Assembly: GCA_025201345.1 (NCBI GenBank)
Contig: JAIXMG010000002.1
Location: 496,001 to 560,000, forward strand
DNA: 64,000 nucleotides
Reading direction: 5' to 3'
Origin: Thamnidium elegans
Taxonomy: Eukaryota > Mucoromycota > Mucoromycetes > Mucorales > Mucoraceae
A program made the position numbers and the translations under genes. The notes below the pieces were generated by a model. It ran no database searches. It was not told where the DNA came from and worked only from the letters and a program-made list of their open reading frames with translations. The stretch's first letter is position 1. Every line of letters starts with the position of its first letter. Shown here in pieces: positions 23,502 through 35,600 of the stretch.

Positions 23502-23738
23502 TATATATATTATACATATTTATATATATCACACGCATACAGTGTATTTATATAAATATGTATATTTAGAAGAATAGAAAAAGACTGAAAAAGGCTCGGA
23601 AACTTTTAAGAGCATGTGAGGGATGAAGCTGTAAGGTAACGAATGTATAGGGTATATATTTCTTTATATACATATATATATATATATATATGATTTGTTT
23701 AGCTTTAGACTGCATCAAGTAAATCTTTATTTTATTAT
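23335..23738. other. Intergenic region with GT and TA microsatellites
   Basis: Kinase promoter side and condensin 3' flank. A poly(A)-rich stretch lies near 23373-23458, a GT repeat at about 23464-23500 and TA repeats near 23500-23530 and 23672-23690. Confidence 0.6.
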
Positions 23739-26700
23739 TTAGTCATCATCTTCTGCCTCGTCGCTCCCTTCTTCTTCTTCCTCCTCTTCCTCCTCATCCT
23801 CATTCTTCTGTTTTTGACTAGCCATTCTTCTACTTCTGGGTACAATAACTTCTTCTTCATCATCATCATCATCTGTGTCACTATCTGATTTTACGCTGAG
23901 TTCATCCATATCTATATCCGTATCCGAATCTTCAGAATCAAAGTCAATTGTTCTTTTCCTCTTTCGTAAATCCCTCTTTTTAGGCGTAACATTCTTTTCA
24001 GATGTGTTCTTTTCATTTAATTTCGCAGAGTTTCTAGCTACAAAAAAAGTTGTCAATACTTTTTTTTTTCTTTTTTTTTTTTGACCCCCTTTTTTGTTGT
24101 TAGTCCCTAATAATAATAATAAAAAGGTTTACCTTTCTTTGTTGTTTTTTCAGGTTTTTCAACAAGTTCAGGACCCTTTTGTTTATCTACTTTTTGTTCA
24201 AACTCATCCACCAGAGCCTTTAATTCAGGTTTTTGATTTTTATGGAATCGACCCTATTTTACGGGGAGGAGGAGATTAAAAAAAATAAAATATATATGCA
24301 TGAAATAAAAGAAAAAAAAAAAGGGTACCTTTGTAATGATTTCCAAGAAACTCTTATGCACAGCATCTTCATGAATTTTATCCTGATAATAAGACCATCC
24401 ATCTAACAACTTTTTAAAAGACTTTTCTGATCTAAACGGCAAAAGAGATAAACAATACGCAATATCTCTCCAATTTCTTTCATCTTGAGCCGTCGAAAAA
24501 CGAAGACACAATTTATCAATGATATTTTCCGCCTGTTTTTCCTTTTCAGTAAAATCAAACGAAAAGATAAACTTCATGATTCTTCTAAATGATTCTTCTT
24601 CTAATCGAACAGGTTGACTACTTGTCAAGTTACTAATAATATCTGGTAAATTGTTGTAAATCGCATTGTCTTTACTGGCTAACTCTGTAAAGAACAGTTT
24701 GGCTAAATCAACAATACGCTGATCCGTATCCTCCACGCACTTTGCCATTTCACTAATCTGCCCCTTCACTTTAATCATACCATTCAAGATTAAATGCGTC
24801 AACACCATCACCGTATTCTTTCGAACAATAACATCTGTATCCGATAATCGATTATACAAAAACGTAATATTGTCATCAATTAACGTACTGAAGCAAACAG
24901 CCATATCACCTAAAGCAATCACAATATTACTACGAATCGTTGCATTCTTCGATTTCTCTAAAATAGTAAACAACAATTGAAGATTTCGTTCACAATATTC
25001 AGAGCTAACACACATGAATTTTGCTAATGCAAGTGTTGCTGTAACCTGTAATGTACGATCCTATAAATAGTTTAATAATCATAACAACAATAAAAAAAAA
25101 TATTCCCCCTTACTGTATACACTTTATTACGTGCACAAACTTCGGTTAATAAAGGTCCAAATCTTCCTAACAATGAATTCTGTCCAAACAAAATCTCCCT
25201 TTCACGAATACGAATCATAGCATCACCAATATCATCTTCCGTAGTTCCCCCAACTTGTTCTAATTCATCTTCAATCTCGCTCTTTCGTTCTTCAATCTCC
25301 TTCTTGGTCTTTTTACGCTTCCAGGCCGCTTCAATGATCTCCAAGTGAACCGTTTGCTTTAACGCTACATGCCCCACTAAAAATAATAACTGTGACAACT
25401 CATTGGATTTTTGATAAACTGGTGTTCGCAAAGTAGACGATATTTGCTGTGATAAACTAAGATCGTAATCAAGTACCATGGCTTCACTAGGAGGATCCAT
25501 ATCCGCAATAGAATCCGAACAAGCCTCACTTAAACCAAACACCTTGGCCGTTTTATCTTTAATAATTTCCTCTGACAGTGTTTCTGGATTTTCACACAAT
25601 ACATAAACAGTATTTATCGCTTGTTCTGCCAAACTAAACCTAAAGTAATAAAAGTCTTTAGTTATATACATACATCTATATTATAAAAGTCCCCCCCCCC
25701 CTTTTTTTTTTACCATTCAGTACTTGTAGTAGGATTTTCAATAATATCTTTTAACCTTAAAAAGACAGGATGCTTTAACGGAAACCGAATACCTTCCTGT
25801 ACACCTCGCCCTTTTTCTTTGGTCTTGACACCTTCTAATCTCTGAAGCGCTATACATGTATACTTTGCTAGACTCAAATCGCTTTTACCCAAAGGGCCCA
25901 ACCCAAACTTGAGCATCACATCAATCTTGTCCGACACAATTGTGGTCTGTGCTTTGGCCAGCATACCCAATATAATAATCGCGCCTCTTCTTTGTGATTT
26001 TTGAATCCGACCCTTTGTAAACCCGTACACAGACCACAGCTTTTCAATGACTCCGTGTGAGATATCGTTTTCGTTCATCAACGTACTAAGCACTTGTTCC
26101 AACGAGGTGAGTTCCGCTAAAGTGGTATCGTTGGTCAATTCGATCAAGTTCTTGGCAATACGCGCTATATTCTCTCTTTGAGAAAGCTTTCCATCCTTCT
26201 CCAAGTACAAACTCTTATAACACGATAACAATTTCATCTTGATGCCCTTTCCTTCATCGCTGGTATCCTTTGTCCAAATCAAATGAAGCATCTTTTTGAT
26301 ACCGTCTCCTGCCAGTTTTACTTTATAGTTATACGCAGTGACTAAAAAGTCCATGGATTCCAATACTTCCGCTTTGGATTTACTAGAGAGTAATTGTGCA
26401 ATGGTCGGAATACCATGATGAATTTGTTCAATAAATCGAATAGCATCCAAATGAAACGTACGCATCAAGATCAACTGTTGTAATTTTTCTGCCGATACAG
26501 TTACTTTGGGTGCTGGAGGTTCGGTAGGTAAAGGCGTAGACGGTGTGGAAGGTTCCTCTGTTTGATCTTGTTCTGTCATTTCAGCATCCTGTGTAGCAGA
26601 GTTAAAACTGGCGGCCGCGTTTTCCTCTGTCGTGACATTTTCAATTTCGGCTTTTAATGTGGTGGATCGAATAATCCATTCCTCTAAATTGAGTTCTCCT

Positions 26701-28325
26701 CCATATAAACTAAACGGATGTGTTGATAACAAGACAGTTAAGAGACGGATAGCATATTTTCTAACAAGACTACTTTTATCTTGTAAATGACGAATAGCTA
26801 ACACAGCTGCAGCATGTCGACGTTTAGGGAACTTGAACTTCAATTCAAACAAACGAATATACACCTGCAATACTTTTTGTCTTGTGTGAGCGGTAGGATC
26901 CAACATTCTTTGCTCTAATATATCAAAGAAATCGTTGATTTGATCTACTTGGTTGGGATTATCCTGACTTGTTTTTGTCAACTCAATAATCATTGAACCT
27001 AATATTTCTATAAGTGTACTTCTCATCATATACGACTATATATAAAAGTTAATATCAGCAATAAAAATTATAATAATAATAATAATAAAAAAAAACTTTA
27101 CATCACTATCCAATTGATTAATTAACATGACAAGGTTCTTGAGAATAGTCTTTGGTGATAAATCCGCCAATTTTTGTAAAAATAAAGCAAATGTCTTTGG
27201 ATTAGGTGAATCTTTCATCTCTTTCGACGCAGTATCTTTAAATTCTCGGTTACTGATTTCACGTAATATCTCATCAGCCAATTGAGTATAATTTTCTTTA
27301 TCTACCATAAACACTAATAGTTCAGCCATAGGTTCAGCACAATGTTCCCAATATTGAAGATATTGCATAATAGTATTTTGCGCAACTAGAAAAAAAAATA
27401 ACGGTAAATAAAATGATTTTTTTTTTTTTACCCTCGCCTCTCTCTCTTACCAAACAAATGATCATATTGTTTAATACATAAACTTAAAATACGAAAGATA
27501 CGATCCTTGATAGGTCGAGACTTTGCTTGTAAAGGGTTTTCAAACAATATATAAGCAGGCTTTGTAAATAACGTAACAAAATGAACTCTATCAGGTGTTA
27601 AGGTCCAAATCTTTGATAACTTCAAATCCAGTAACCAACTAGCTAAATCAAATGCCTTTAATTTTTGTGCGCTCCAATCGAATGCTTTAGGATCAGAATG
27701 AGTAGCCTTGGATTTCCGTGAACTCTTTGTTGCTTGTGTTGTATCTTCAGCCAACATTAAAAACCAATGCATCAAGTAGCTGTAAAGTTCCAAATAAAGT
27801 CGATGGTTATTAAACGTATCCTTTTCATTTTGGTCTAAGTCTTCATTCACAGATTTGATTTCAACTCGATAAGCTACACAGAAAAAATGAGTTAAAAAAA
27901 AAAAAAAAGTTACAGAAAAAAAAAAGTTGTTATACCTGATAAAATAATATCAAATAATCGTGAAAGGATACGAGGTTGAACAGTATTAAAATGCCTACAA
28001 CTCCATGTTAGAAAAACTCTTTCTCCCCCCCCCCTTTTTTTTTTCTTTACTGTCATTCTATTCATTACTTTAAGAAACTACGAATCTTATCAAATACAAC
28101 TGGATCCGCAATATTCTCTGCTGAAACTTGAATACTATCCGCAATTTCTATTATTGTCATTATTAGTTTTTCATGTTACTTTTTATTTCAAGTAAACCAA
28201 AACTTACCGTTAAGGTACTTGGCTAAATCTTGAGCATTTATTCCTACAATGTCAATCTCATTGGGGATATAATAATCATCGCTTTGGATTTTATGTATTT
28301 CTTCTGTCAATACAAAATCTATCAT
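23739..28325 (-). CDS. Condensin complex subunit 1 (CAP-D2/Ycs4/Cnd1)
   Basis: HEAT-repeat regulatory subunit of condensin, needed for mitotic chromosome compaction. About ten exons span from the ATG at 28325 (MIDFVLTEEIHKIQSDDYY) to the stop at 23739, giving about 1,320 residues. The largest exon (about 25,714-27,033) contains TAHTRQKVLQVYIRLFELK and SSLVRKYAIRLLTVLLSTHP. A later exon carries the conserved stretch NATIRSNIVIALGDMAVCF followed by VIVRKNTVMVLTHLILNGM, the best-known Cnd1 block, then EDTDQRIVDLAKLFFTELAS. The C-terminal tail is acidic with basic patches (KKRDLRKRKR), as in other CAP-D2 proteins. The small 5' exons were placed by frame continuity. Confidence 0.94.
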
Positions 28326-28659
28326 TTTTTTTTTTTTTTTTTTTTTAAAAAAAAATATATGACACGTATAACGAAAAGAAAAAAAGAACTGGCGTCTGGA
28401 AAAGAAAAAAAATATATTAACGCGTTGAGGAGACTCCGATTTGATAGGGGCCGTTTTTTTTTTTAAAGTGATTACTGTTGGGCAGTCTTGTTACTGTTCA
28501 TATTGACCTTTCACTTTTATTCTGTATACATTGACCTAGCTAGTCAACCACAGCTACCTTGTATATTCGTTTCTACTGCTGAAATACAAAATATGACTAC
28601 TATAAATGGAAATGTCTTATCTTTGTTACCTATACTCTGTACTTAACAATTTGATTTAG
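28326..28659. promoter_or_regulatory. Condensin 5' region
   Basis: A T23-A9 dyad immediately upstream of the condensin ATG (28324-28354), then AT-rich sequence with no recognised element. Confidence 0.4.
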
Positions 28660-28863
28660 TTACAGGATTTTAGTCTTAATTGGTACGATTGATTTTTTTT
28701 TTTGGTACGGTTAATTTTTTTTTTGACACAACTTCAAAATAAATTTGGGACACTTTTTTTTTTTTGGCACACACTTTTTTTTTTTTTGGTACGATTTGAA
28801 AATAGAAATTGGGACGTACCAAAAAAAAAATCAATCGTACCAATTAAGACTAAAATCCTGTAA
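28660..28863. mobile_element. MITE-like element with near-perfect 49-bp terminal inverted repeats
   Basis: The left arm 28660-28709 starts TTACAGGATTTTAGTCTTAA, and the right arm 28815-28863 is its reverse complement apart from a one-base difference in the T/A tract. The element is about 204 bp, and TA sits at both outer edges next to CAGG/CCTG, fitting a TA target duplication. The interior repeats the word GGTACG/GGCAC next to T tracts. There is no coding capacity. Confidence 0.8.
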
Positions 28864-29263
28864 TATTATTCTCGTCTTTGAAGTACCGCTTGTGGAGAAA
28901 TACTTTTGATTTAACACAGAAAAATTAATAAAAACAGGTGAATAAGATTAAATGTCTAATAACGTTTATTTCTTATTTTAATTGTAAAAATCAATCCCGG
29001 TAAAAGGGATTGCTAACTATGATTTCTTATTTATAGTCTTTTGCAATAGTGGTCACACTATTGTGATCGTTACACTTAGACTTGATCTAGTGATTTTTAT
29101 AGCCTGAGGATCTTGGTTTCTAGATCCTGTGCTTTTTTTTATATATAAGGTTCATTTTGCTACCTAACGTTTGTTATCGATGGTTCATCGATTATTATGT
29201 ATTCTATTTTATGTGTGATTTTACCACGCCGCTTTTCGTCTTTTTTATTCATTAGCTGTTTCT

Positions 29264-29771
29264 ATGCATATTACAAAAGACCAAGCTATATGTATGTTTT
29301 ACTATGTAGAATATACACATGAAAACGTCACCAAATACAGAAATATACTTGAATCTCAAAACTATGAAATTTGTTTTAATACCAATGAATGTGAACCAAT
29401 CCTTGTAATGAAACAACGTATGTTAGGTAATCCAGTTACCTACCGTAAGTATTTGGATGTAGTTGAAGAAAAAGAAGATACAGGTGTTAAGCGTAAGAAG
29501 TCTGAACTTGGTATGCTTAAACAGCGTTTACACTGTGAATGACTTTGGCAATCCAGAAATATATCAAGAAAAATTAACTAGTACAAACGATGTCTTTCAA
29601 CTAGTAAAGGAAAATTCAACGGTGCTTAATAACAAATCATTACTTGCATTTACTCGTTGGTGTTCGGGCAACAGGTTAAAATTCTTAAATGCCATAGAAA
29701 ATAAAAATTATGGATTTAGAAAAAGAAAACTTTTTGTGATGGATAAAATTTACCATGGTAAAACTACATAA
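29264..29771 (+). pseudogene. Broken gene of unknown, probably mobile-element, origin
   Basis: Two overlapping frames read as one protein interrupted by a frameshift near 29520-29540. The first half is MHITKDQAICMFYYVEYTHE to SELGMLKQRL. The second continues VNDFGNPEIYQEKLTSTNDV to LFVMDKIYHGKTT. No intron of plausible size repairs the frame (the only GT-AG pair is 14 nt). The family is not recognised. It lies in a repeat-rich patch next to the MITE-like element. Confidence 0.5.
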
Positions 29772-29832
29772 ATTGCAAAGTAATGTGCAAAGCTAATATT
29801 TCTCTTTGGTAGACTGTCCACTAAGGCGAGCA

Positions 29833-29946
29833 AAAATGATAAATTTATCACTGATGATTAGGATTATCATTGATGATTGGGACTATCATCAGTGCTTGAT
29901 TTATCATCAATGATAATAATTTATCATTAATGATTCAGCTATCAAT
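29833..29946 (+). repeat. Array of quasi-palindromic TTATCATYRATGATT units
   Basis: Five units spaced about 18-22 bp apart, each a variant of TATCAT-NN-ATGAT. A sixth sits apart at about 30013-30027. Each unit is nearly self-complementary, so the array could form alternative hairpins or offer repeated dyad binding sites. Confidence 0.7.
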
Positions 29947-30074
29947 ATCGCTAGTTTAACCTTAATAAAATTTATTTGTAAAAAGAAAAGAAAAATATTA
30001 TTCACTGATAAACTTATCATCAATGATTGTCTAACGATTGAGATCACTTTTATTTCAAACGACGATTTTTTGTT

Positions 30075-30109
<35 letters not shown>

Positions 30110-30654
30110 GAGAAAAAAAAGTAAATCTGTGCTTAATTTAGAAGAGCTTCAATCTCACTGATAATTTTATTTCTGTACAGCTTAATTTGAAAGATAGAGA
30201 TCGATAAGTGGATAACTTTATTCAAAAATAAAGTACGTTGGTATTTTAATATACATTTTGAATGAGCATAAAAAACGAACAAGTTACTAACTGGTACTGC
30301 ATTTCTGGAATCATTTATTCTACTTGATAGGTTCTCTTCGGTCAGATTCACGCGAAATCACTTCATTTTCCCTTTGACATTATTAATTACATTAAGTTTG
30401 GGTGAGAAGGCAGGTAACCTTTTGTTCTGTCCTGCGGTACAACGGATCATATGTATAAAAACTGTCCTTGTCGAAAACCAAGTATTAGTTACATCATGGA
30501 ACGAGATAATAGTTTAATAACAAAGTAATATGTATAATGATTTAATAAATGATTTAATAACGAAATGATCTAATGATTTAATGATGAAAGACGCTAATAT
30601 AAGTTTCAGTTTATTTAAAAAAAAAACGTTTTTATTATAGCCTTCTTCTTTTTA
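29947..30654. other. AT-rich stretch with poly(A) tract
   Basis: A29 run at 30079-30107. A 72-codon minus-strand frame at 30133-30351 starts at a non-ATG codon and has no recognisable features. No gene is supported. Confidence 0.45.
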
Positions 30655-30916
30655 CAGGCGGGAGAGCTACCCTACATTTATCAGGGTCTGGGGCCGGAGC
30701 ACGCGAGCAATCGTAGTATTAGGAGGGGTGGCGGAAGAGTTTTGGCAACCCCCCAGGTGGTATCAGAGGAGGATACGGAAGGAGAGACATAAGGGCTAGA
30801 CGACTCCCTAGTGGGAGGAAGATCCAGAAGGGGGATAACTATCCGGTGTTTGAGGTCGAAAGGAAAGGAAAAGGTGTATTTGATAAAAAAGCAAAAAAAA
30901 AAAAAAAAAAAAAAAA
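30655..30916 (+). mobile_element. GC-rich poly(A)-tailed insertion (5'-truncated retroposon?)
   Basis: About 230 bp of markedly higher GC than the surroundings (GCGGGAGAGC through GGTCGAAAGG) end in a run of about 24 A at 30893-30916. A GC-rich body with a terminal poly(A) is the usual look of a 5'-truncated LINE or retroposed transcript. One plus frame is open for some 40 codons (AGELPYIYQGLGPEHASNRS), but no family was recognised. Flanking target duplications are not obvious. Confidence 0.45.
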
Positions 30917-31059
30917 GATACATATATATATCTCATAAATGTTTACATCATCAAAAACAACTGAGCTCAAAAGATAGTTACTTTGAACATAAAAACATCT
31001 TAAAAATAAAGAAAAAGATAATAATAGTAAAAGAAATAAAAAGAATGGTTAATAAATAA

Positions 31060-32010
31060 TCAAATATGACAGTTAGGAACCTCTTGAGAAGTTTTACGAA
31101 GTTTTTCAAGTAAGAACATGCGTTTTTCAAAAGAGAATTTTCTTCTTCAATTCTACATTTTATTTTTTTAGTTACTTGAAAATACCATATATTTATCGGC
31201 ATCACCAAAGAGATTTAACAAAAGATTTATTCTTCTTGTTTCTTCATCTAATTCAATACTACCATTGTTTCTTTCTCTAATTGAAAAAGGCACAGCTTTA
31301 ACTGAGGATACTAAAAACTTATGTTTATATATGTCCACTAAGTCAGGACAAGAGCAGGAACTGATATGACTTTTTCTTTTTGGGTTCAGGAGAGTTTCTC
31401 TTGAATAACACAATGCCGGTGGTGTTTCCAAAGGATGGATAAAGCAGTTCCCACCATTACAAGTATGTCAGTAGTTAGTGACCTTATCTTGTTTGAACGG
31501 GATGGAGTTGTCGTACTCGATACATGCCAAAGCAGTCCAGACAGAGAGCTTGCTGGGAAACCAGTTTCGCAGCTCTAGTAACTTGAATATATCAGATCAG
31601 TAATTCCATTTTTGATCATAACCTACTATCATATGGAATTTACTTGGGCACACGTTTTTGATACATCTCGATGTTGACTTCGGAGAGTGCTTCATTAATA
31701 GCTGTTATTTCTGTTTGCGAGCAATATATCATAATTCTTTGTATGTTTAAGCTACTGTCGACGCGCCATTCACGAGTTTCTTCTAAAAAATTAATGAAAA
31801 ATAAACAAAATGATTTTACTCCTTTTCTTCGCCCCCATTCCGTACCTACGGTTGGACTTCTAAATCTAGAAGATAAAATATGTGCCATATTTGAGCTATG
31901 TCTAATAATAGACAAAGATGTAAAACGACGGATCGTTGCTATCAGTGGTAGTGACGATTCTATTGTTAATAAGGAATTATTGGTAGAGTCACAAATCTTG
32001 AAGTAAGTTG
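31060..32010 (-). pseudogene. Degenerate protein-coding gene, family unknown
   Basis: The minus strand shows long coding-like frames broken by stops and shifts. 31640-31915 gives SSNMAHILSSRFRSPTVGTE and a block around CLFFINFLEETREWRVDSSL. A shift near 31650 leads into FHMIVGYDQKWNY-stop, then LLELRNWFPSKLSVWTALAC, another stop after KVTNY, CNGGNCFIHPLETPPALCYS (into 31431) and FLVSSVKAVPFSIRERNNGS. It ends KRMFLLEKLRKTSQEVPNCH. At least one shift and three or more stops cannot be removed by introns. This is probably a dead copy of a lineage-specific repeated gene. Confidence 0.5.
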
Positions 32011-32632
32011 GAGAGGAACGGTATCATTTATGTCTATTTGCTTGGCTTGTTTTTTTTTACCGTAGTTACTGCATATATGTCAGAGATCACAAACTTTTGA
32101 GATATATTGCTATTTGGTTTTAGGTTGTTGAAGACCTTCAGATGAATGATAGCCTTGTAAAATGTGTCTCAACTACTCGCACAGCTGAACCTTTCGTTTA
32201 TAAAAAGATCAGGCTCTATGCTTTTTAAGCGCTGTTATTCGTTATCGCCAGGGAGAGTTTTATCAAAAAATTTCTTTCAGTATCAGTGCATACAGGTGGT
32301 ATTATATAATATTTGACTTGCTGTCTATATGTCAAGTATCTACATTAATTTCTTAAGATGTTAATAAATCTAATTGTAGTTATTATTTTTAATTATATAT
32401 CGGTTCATCTGGATTTCGATATATGTATGCTGGCGAGGTGAGAAGGACTAAGTAATTATGCTCTTGAGACAATAATACCGGTAAACTGCAGTAAAAAAGA
32501 AACTAATGTGCCCTAAGTCGCCTGTGGTTTATTGGCTATTGGCTAAATTACCTTTTTTTTTTGGCCTTTTCAAACTATTTAAAAAAGCGCTAATTTTCTC
32601 TTATACTTTTTTCACTTGAACACTAATGCACC
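32011..32632. promoter_or_regulatory. Upstream region of the Furry-like gene
   Basis: No gene. A T-tract lies at 32552-32561, and AT-rich sequence runs up to the ATG at 32633. Confidence 0.4.
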
Positions 32633-35600
32633 ATGTTTCAACATAATCGGCAACAGAAATCTAGCGCTTCTACTTCAGATCATGGTATACTTAATATTTT
32701 ACCAATATCTTTCTCGGCTTCAACAAAACCTTCTTTAAGCTATGATACCCCGACTAGACAATCCTCGGAAGCTGACATGCAACCGAAAAAGACCAGCCAA
32801 ACTAACGTTACAACCATGTCCAGCGCTGATTATGCACTCAACGTTATGTTTAGTCAATTTGAGCAGATGGCAGACGCTAAAATGTCGTTTATCTTAAATT
32901 TGGGCGTAGTAAGTAGATACTCAAGAAGAAGAAAAAATAGGCTCATTTTTTTTTTATTAGGACGCTGATGTTGATTTAAGAAAGTTATTGGGACAAGGAA
33001 ACGACGAAGCATTCGACCAATTGATTTATTCTTTATCATCGTTAGCAGCTACACAACAAAGTGCTGTTATTGATGCCGTGATGAGATGGAGGAAAGTAAA
33101 GGTTGAACCTTTAGATCCTTCACTTATTAAACGTGTTAGGTATAAGACCAAATTATTCGACCCAACTTACCAGAGTACTGAACACTAGATATTCTTTTAT
33201 TTTTTTTAAAAAAAAATAGTGATTCGGCACCCCTTTCTCGTTCCCGAGAGATACAATCAGTTTTAAAGGAAAGACAATCTGTACGTATTTGTTGATATCC
33301 GATGTACACAATTTTTATTTATAAAATTAAGGGTCATTAGCTTGCATCTGTTTTTATCCTTTGTAGAGTATTGATAGAAATTATTAAGAGGCTTACACCT
33401 GGTTCATTACCTGATGATCATGGCGAGAATTTAGAAGAAATTGTATTTAATCAATTGAAAAAAGCGGACCCGTAAGTAAATAATATATATTTTGTTGTGT
33501 CGCTCAATTGACCCTTTTATATATATATATTAGAGATGCTATTAAACGCTCCAATAACAGAACGGCTAGTATGGATCTGTTTGCAGAATTAATTGGTGAG
33601 TTATCCAATATACGATTTGCATCTGTCAGTGATCGATTTATTGCAGAATTGGAAAAATACAATAATCAAACAATTATGAAGGAAAGACAGGGACATATGG
33701 AAATGTTAATTAAAGGAATGCGATATTTAAAGATTAAGGTAAAAAAAAAAAAAAAAATTATTCGAGTTAAAATACAAACTCTTTTATATGCGTAGATTTA
33801 TCCTGTTGATGCTCTTGAAGAAACTGCTGATTTTTTATCTAGTTGCGCTAGTTTCTTTAAAAATGCTCATGGCGCAAAAGTAAAGCATGCATATGCAAGA
33901 CTTTTCATTCAATTGCTTTTACCTGTTGCTGGGGTAAGAATCACATATCTATATTTTGAACAGCTACAAATATATATATTATATTGTTTCCAATTGTAGG
34001 TTGCTGTTGCTGAAGTTAACTTTCCTTCCTGGGTTAAAGCAGTTGATTTAATGTATCCACGTGCGATTAAAATGACTTTAAAACCAAGGCACATTTTGGT
34101 AAGTTTGTACCCTTTTTTCACTCTTTTTTTTTTTTACTTTGTCTAACTTCAATAAAAAAAAAAAGGCTGGTTATCCACTTGTTACTACTTTACTATGCGT
34201 CAGCCGTAAAGATTTCTTCGCTGCTAATTGGATGTCAGTTATGGATAGTTGTTATCAAAAATTCAATAAGGTATATATACAAATATACAAATATAAATAT
34301 TCATACGAGACAAAAATCAGTACTTTTTTTAAAAAAAAATAAAAAATAAAAAACATAGCAAGACAAATATACCCGCTTGGTTACATTAGGTTGTGTATCA
34401 AGGTTAACTTGGACTTATTTATTTCGATGCACAGAAAGTACATCCATTACCTTCAAAAAATTAGACGTAGTCCTTAAAACGATTTTCCCTCCATTTCGAC
34501 GAGCTGTTTATCCATCTGATACACCTTTGGATCACTTTATTCTCATTACTTATTTTTCACTTATGCGCGATGTAGATACTGGAACAAAAAAGATCTTGTT
34601 TTATTTGTTGAATACTGAGGCTTCTTCTTCTAGTCATACATCGCATAGTTGGGACCTGATTAACCCAGAACGTATGATTATCGCCCTTTCCGCTTTCCGT
34701 TTAATGCTATCAGATCTTGAGCGTGGTATTCTGCAGCCACCGTTTCCTAATGATACTGACATGGCTGGTTGTGGTATCCCTATTACATGCACTGCTGATG
34801 TTTTCTCTGGTCCAATTCGCGCTGTAAAACCTGATGTGATGGATAAAGTGGAAGAAATTATCTCAAAGACTTTGACAAGTTTAGATCAAACTTTTGGTCG
34901 CTTATTAATACTTGACGAGAAGAATATTATTATGAAATCTATAACAGGAGGGATTAGTACCAATACCAGTACCATTACTGCCAATTATTCCGTACCAATA
35001 TTTAACAACAACATTAATCCTTCTGATAACGGACCTCAAACGCACCACCAGTACGCAAGCTTTTCTGTATCCTATACCAGAGATAAACAGGCTTATTTTG
35101 ATGTGATCAAAACTATTATAGATTGTATGCCACGTATTATGCCTGCTGGTATCACCTTACCAAAACTTGTAGAGATATTATCTAGATATACGGTTCATAC
35201 AGATCCTGAAGTCATCAAGTCTGCTTCCAAGGCTCTTTTACGTATTGCTAAACAAATCGATAGTCAAACTGTGGTAACTGGATTTTCAAAATATATCTGT
35301 AAAATTGAAGACAAGTTTTCAGATGTCATTTTATCATTAGGGAGTGGACCACTTATCGGAGGAGTTCATCATGGAAATGGCGGAATTATCAAACTATACG
35401 TAGATCTTTTATCTATTTGGGTAGACCAACTTGATTTAACAGCGCTGGAAAGACCAGCTAACCCTAACATGCGAGGATCCGTCGATATAAATATAGGAAA
35501 AGTGTTGGACTTGGTAGAAGAGACAGAGGCTAACGGATTATTATACTTGTGCAGCCAATCACCTAGTATTCGAAGATTTGCGATTGAGATTATAAAAATG

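Noticed and set aside
21135..23530. GA, CA, TA and GT simple repeats as possible regulatory arrays
   Set aside because: Ordinary microsatellites for such a genome; noted in the intergenic entries only.
30133..30351. 72-codon minus-strand frame
   Set aside because: Starts at a GTG-type codon, has no recognisable motif and lies in a repeat-rich patch.
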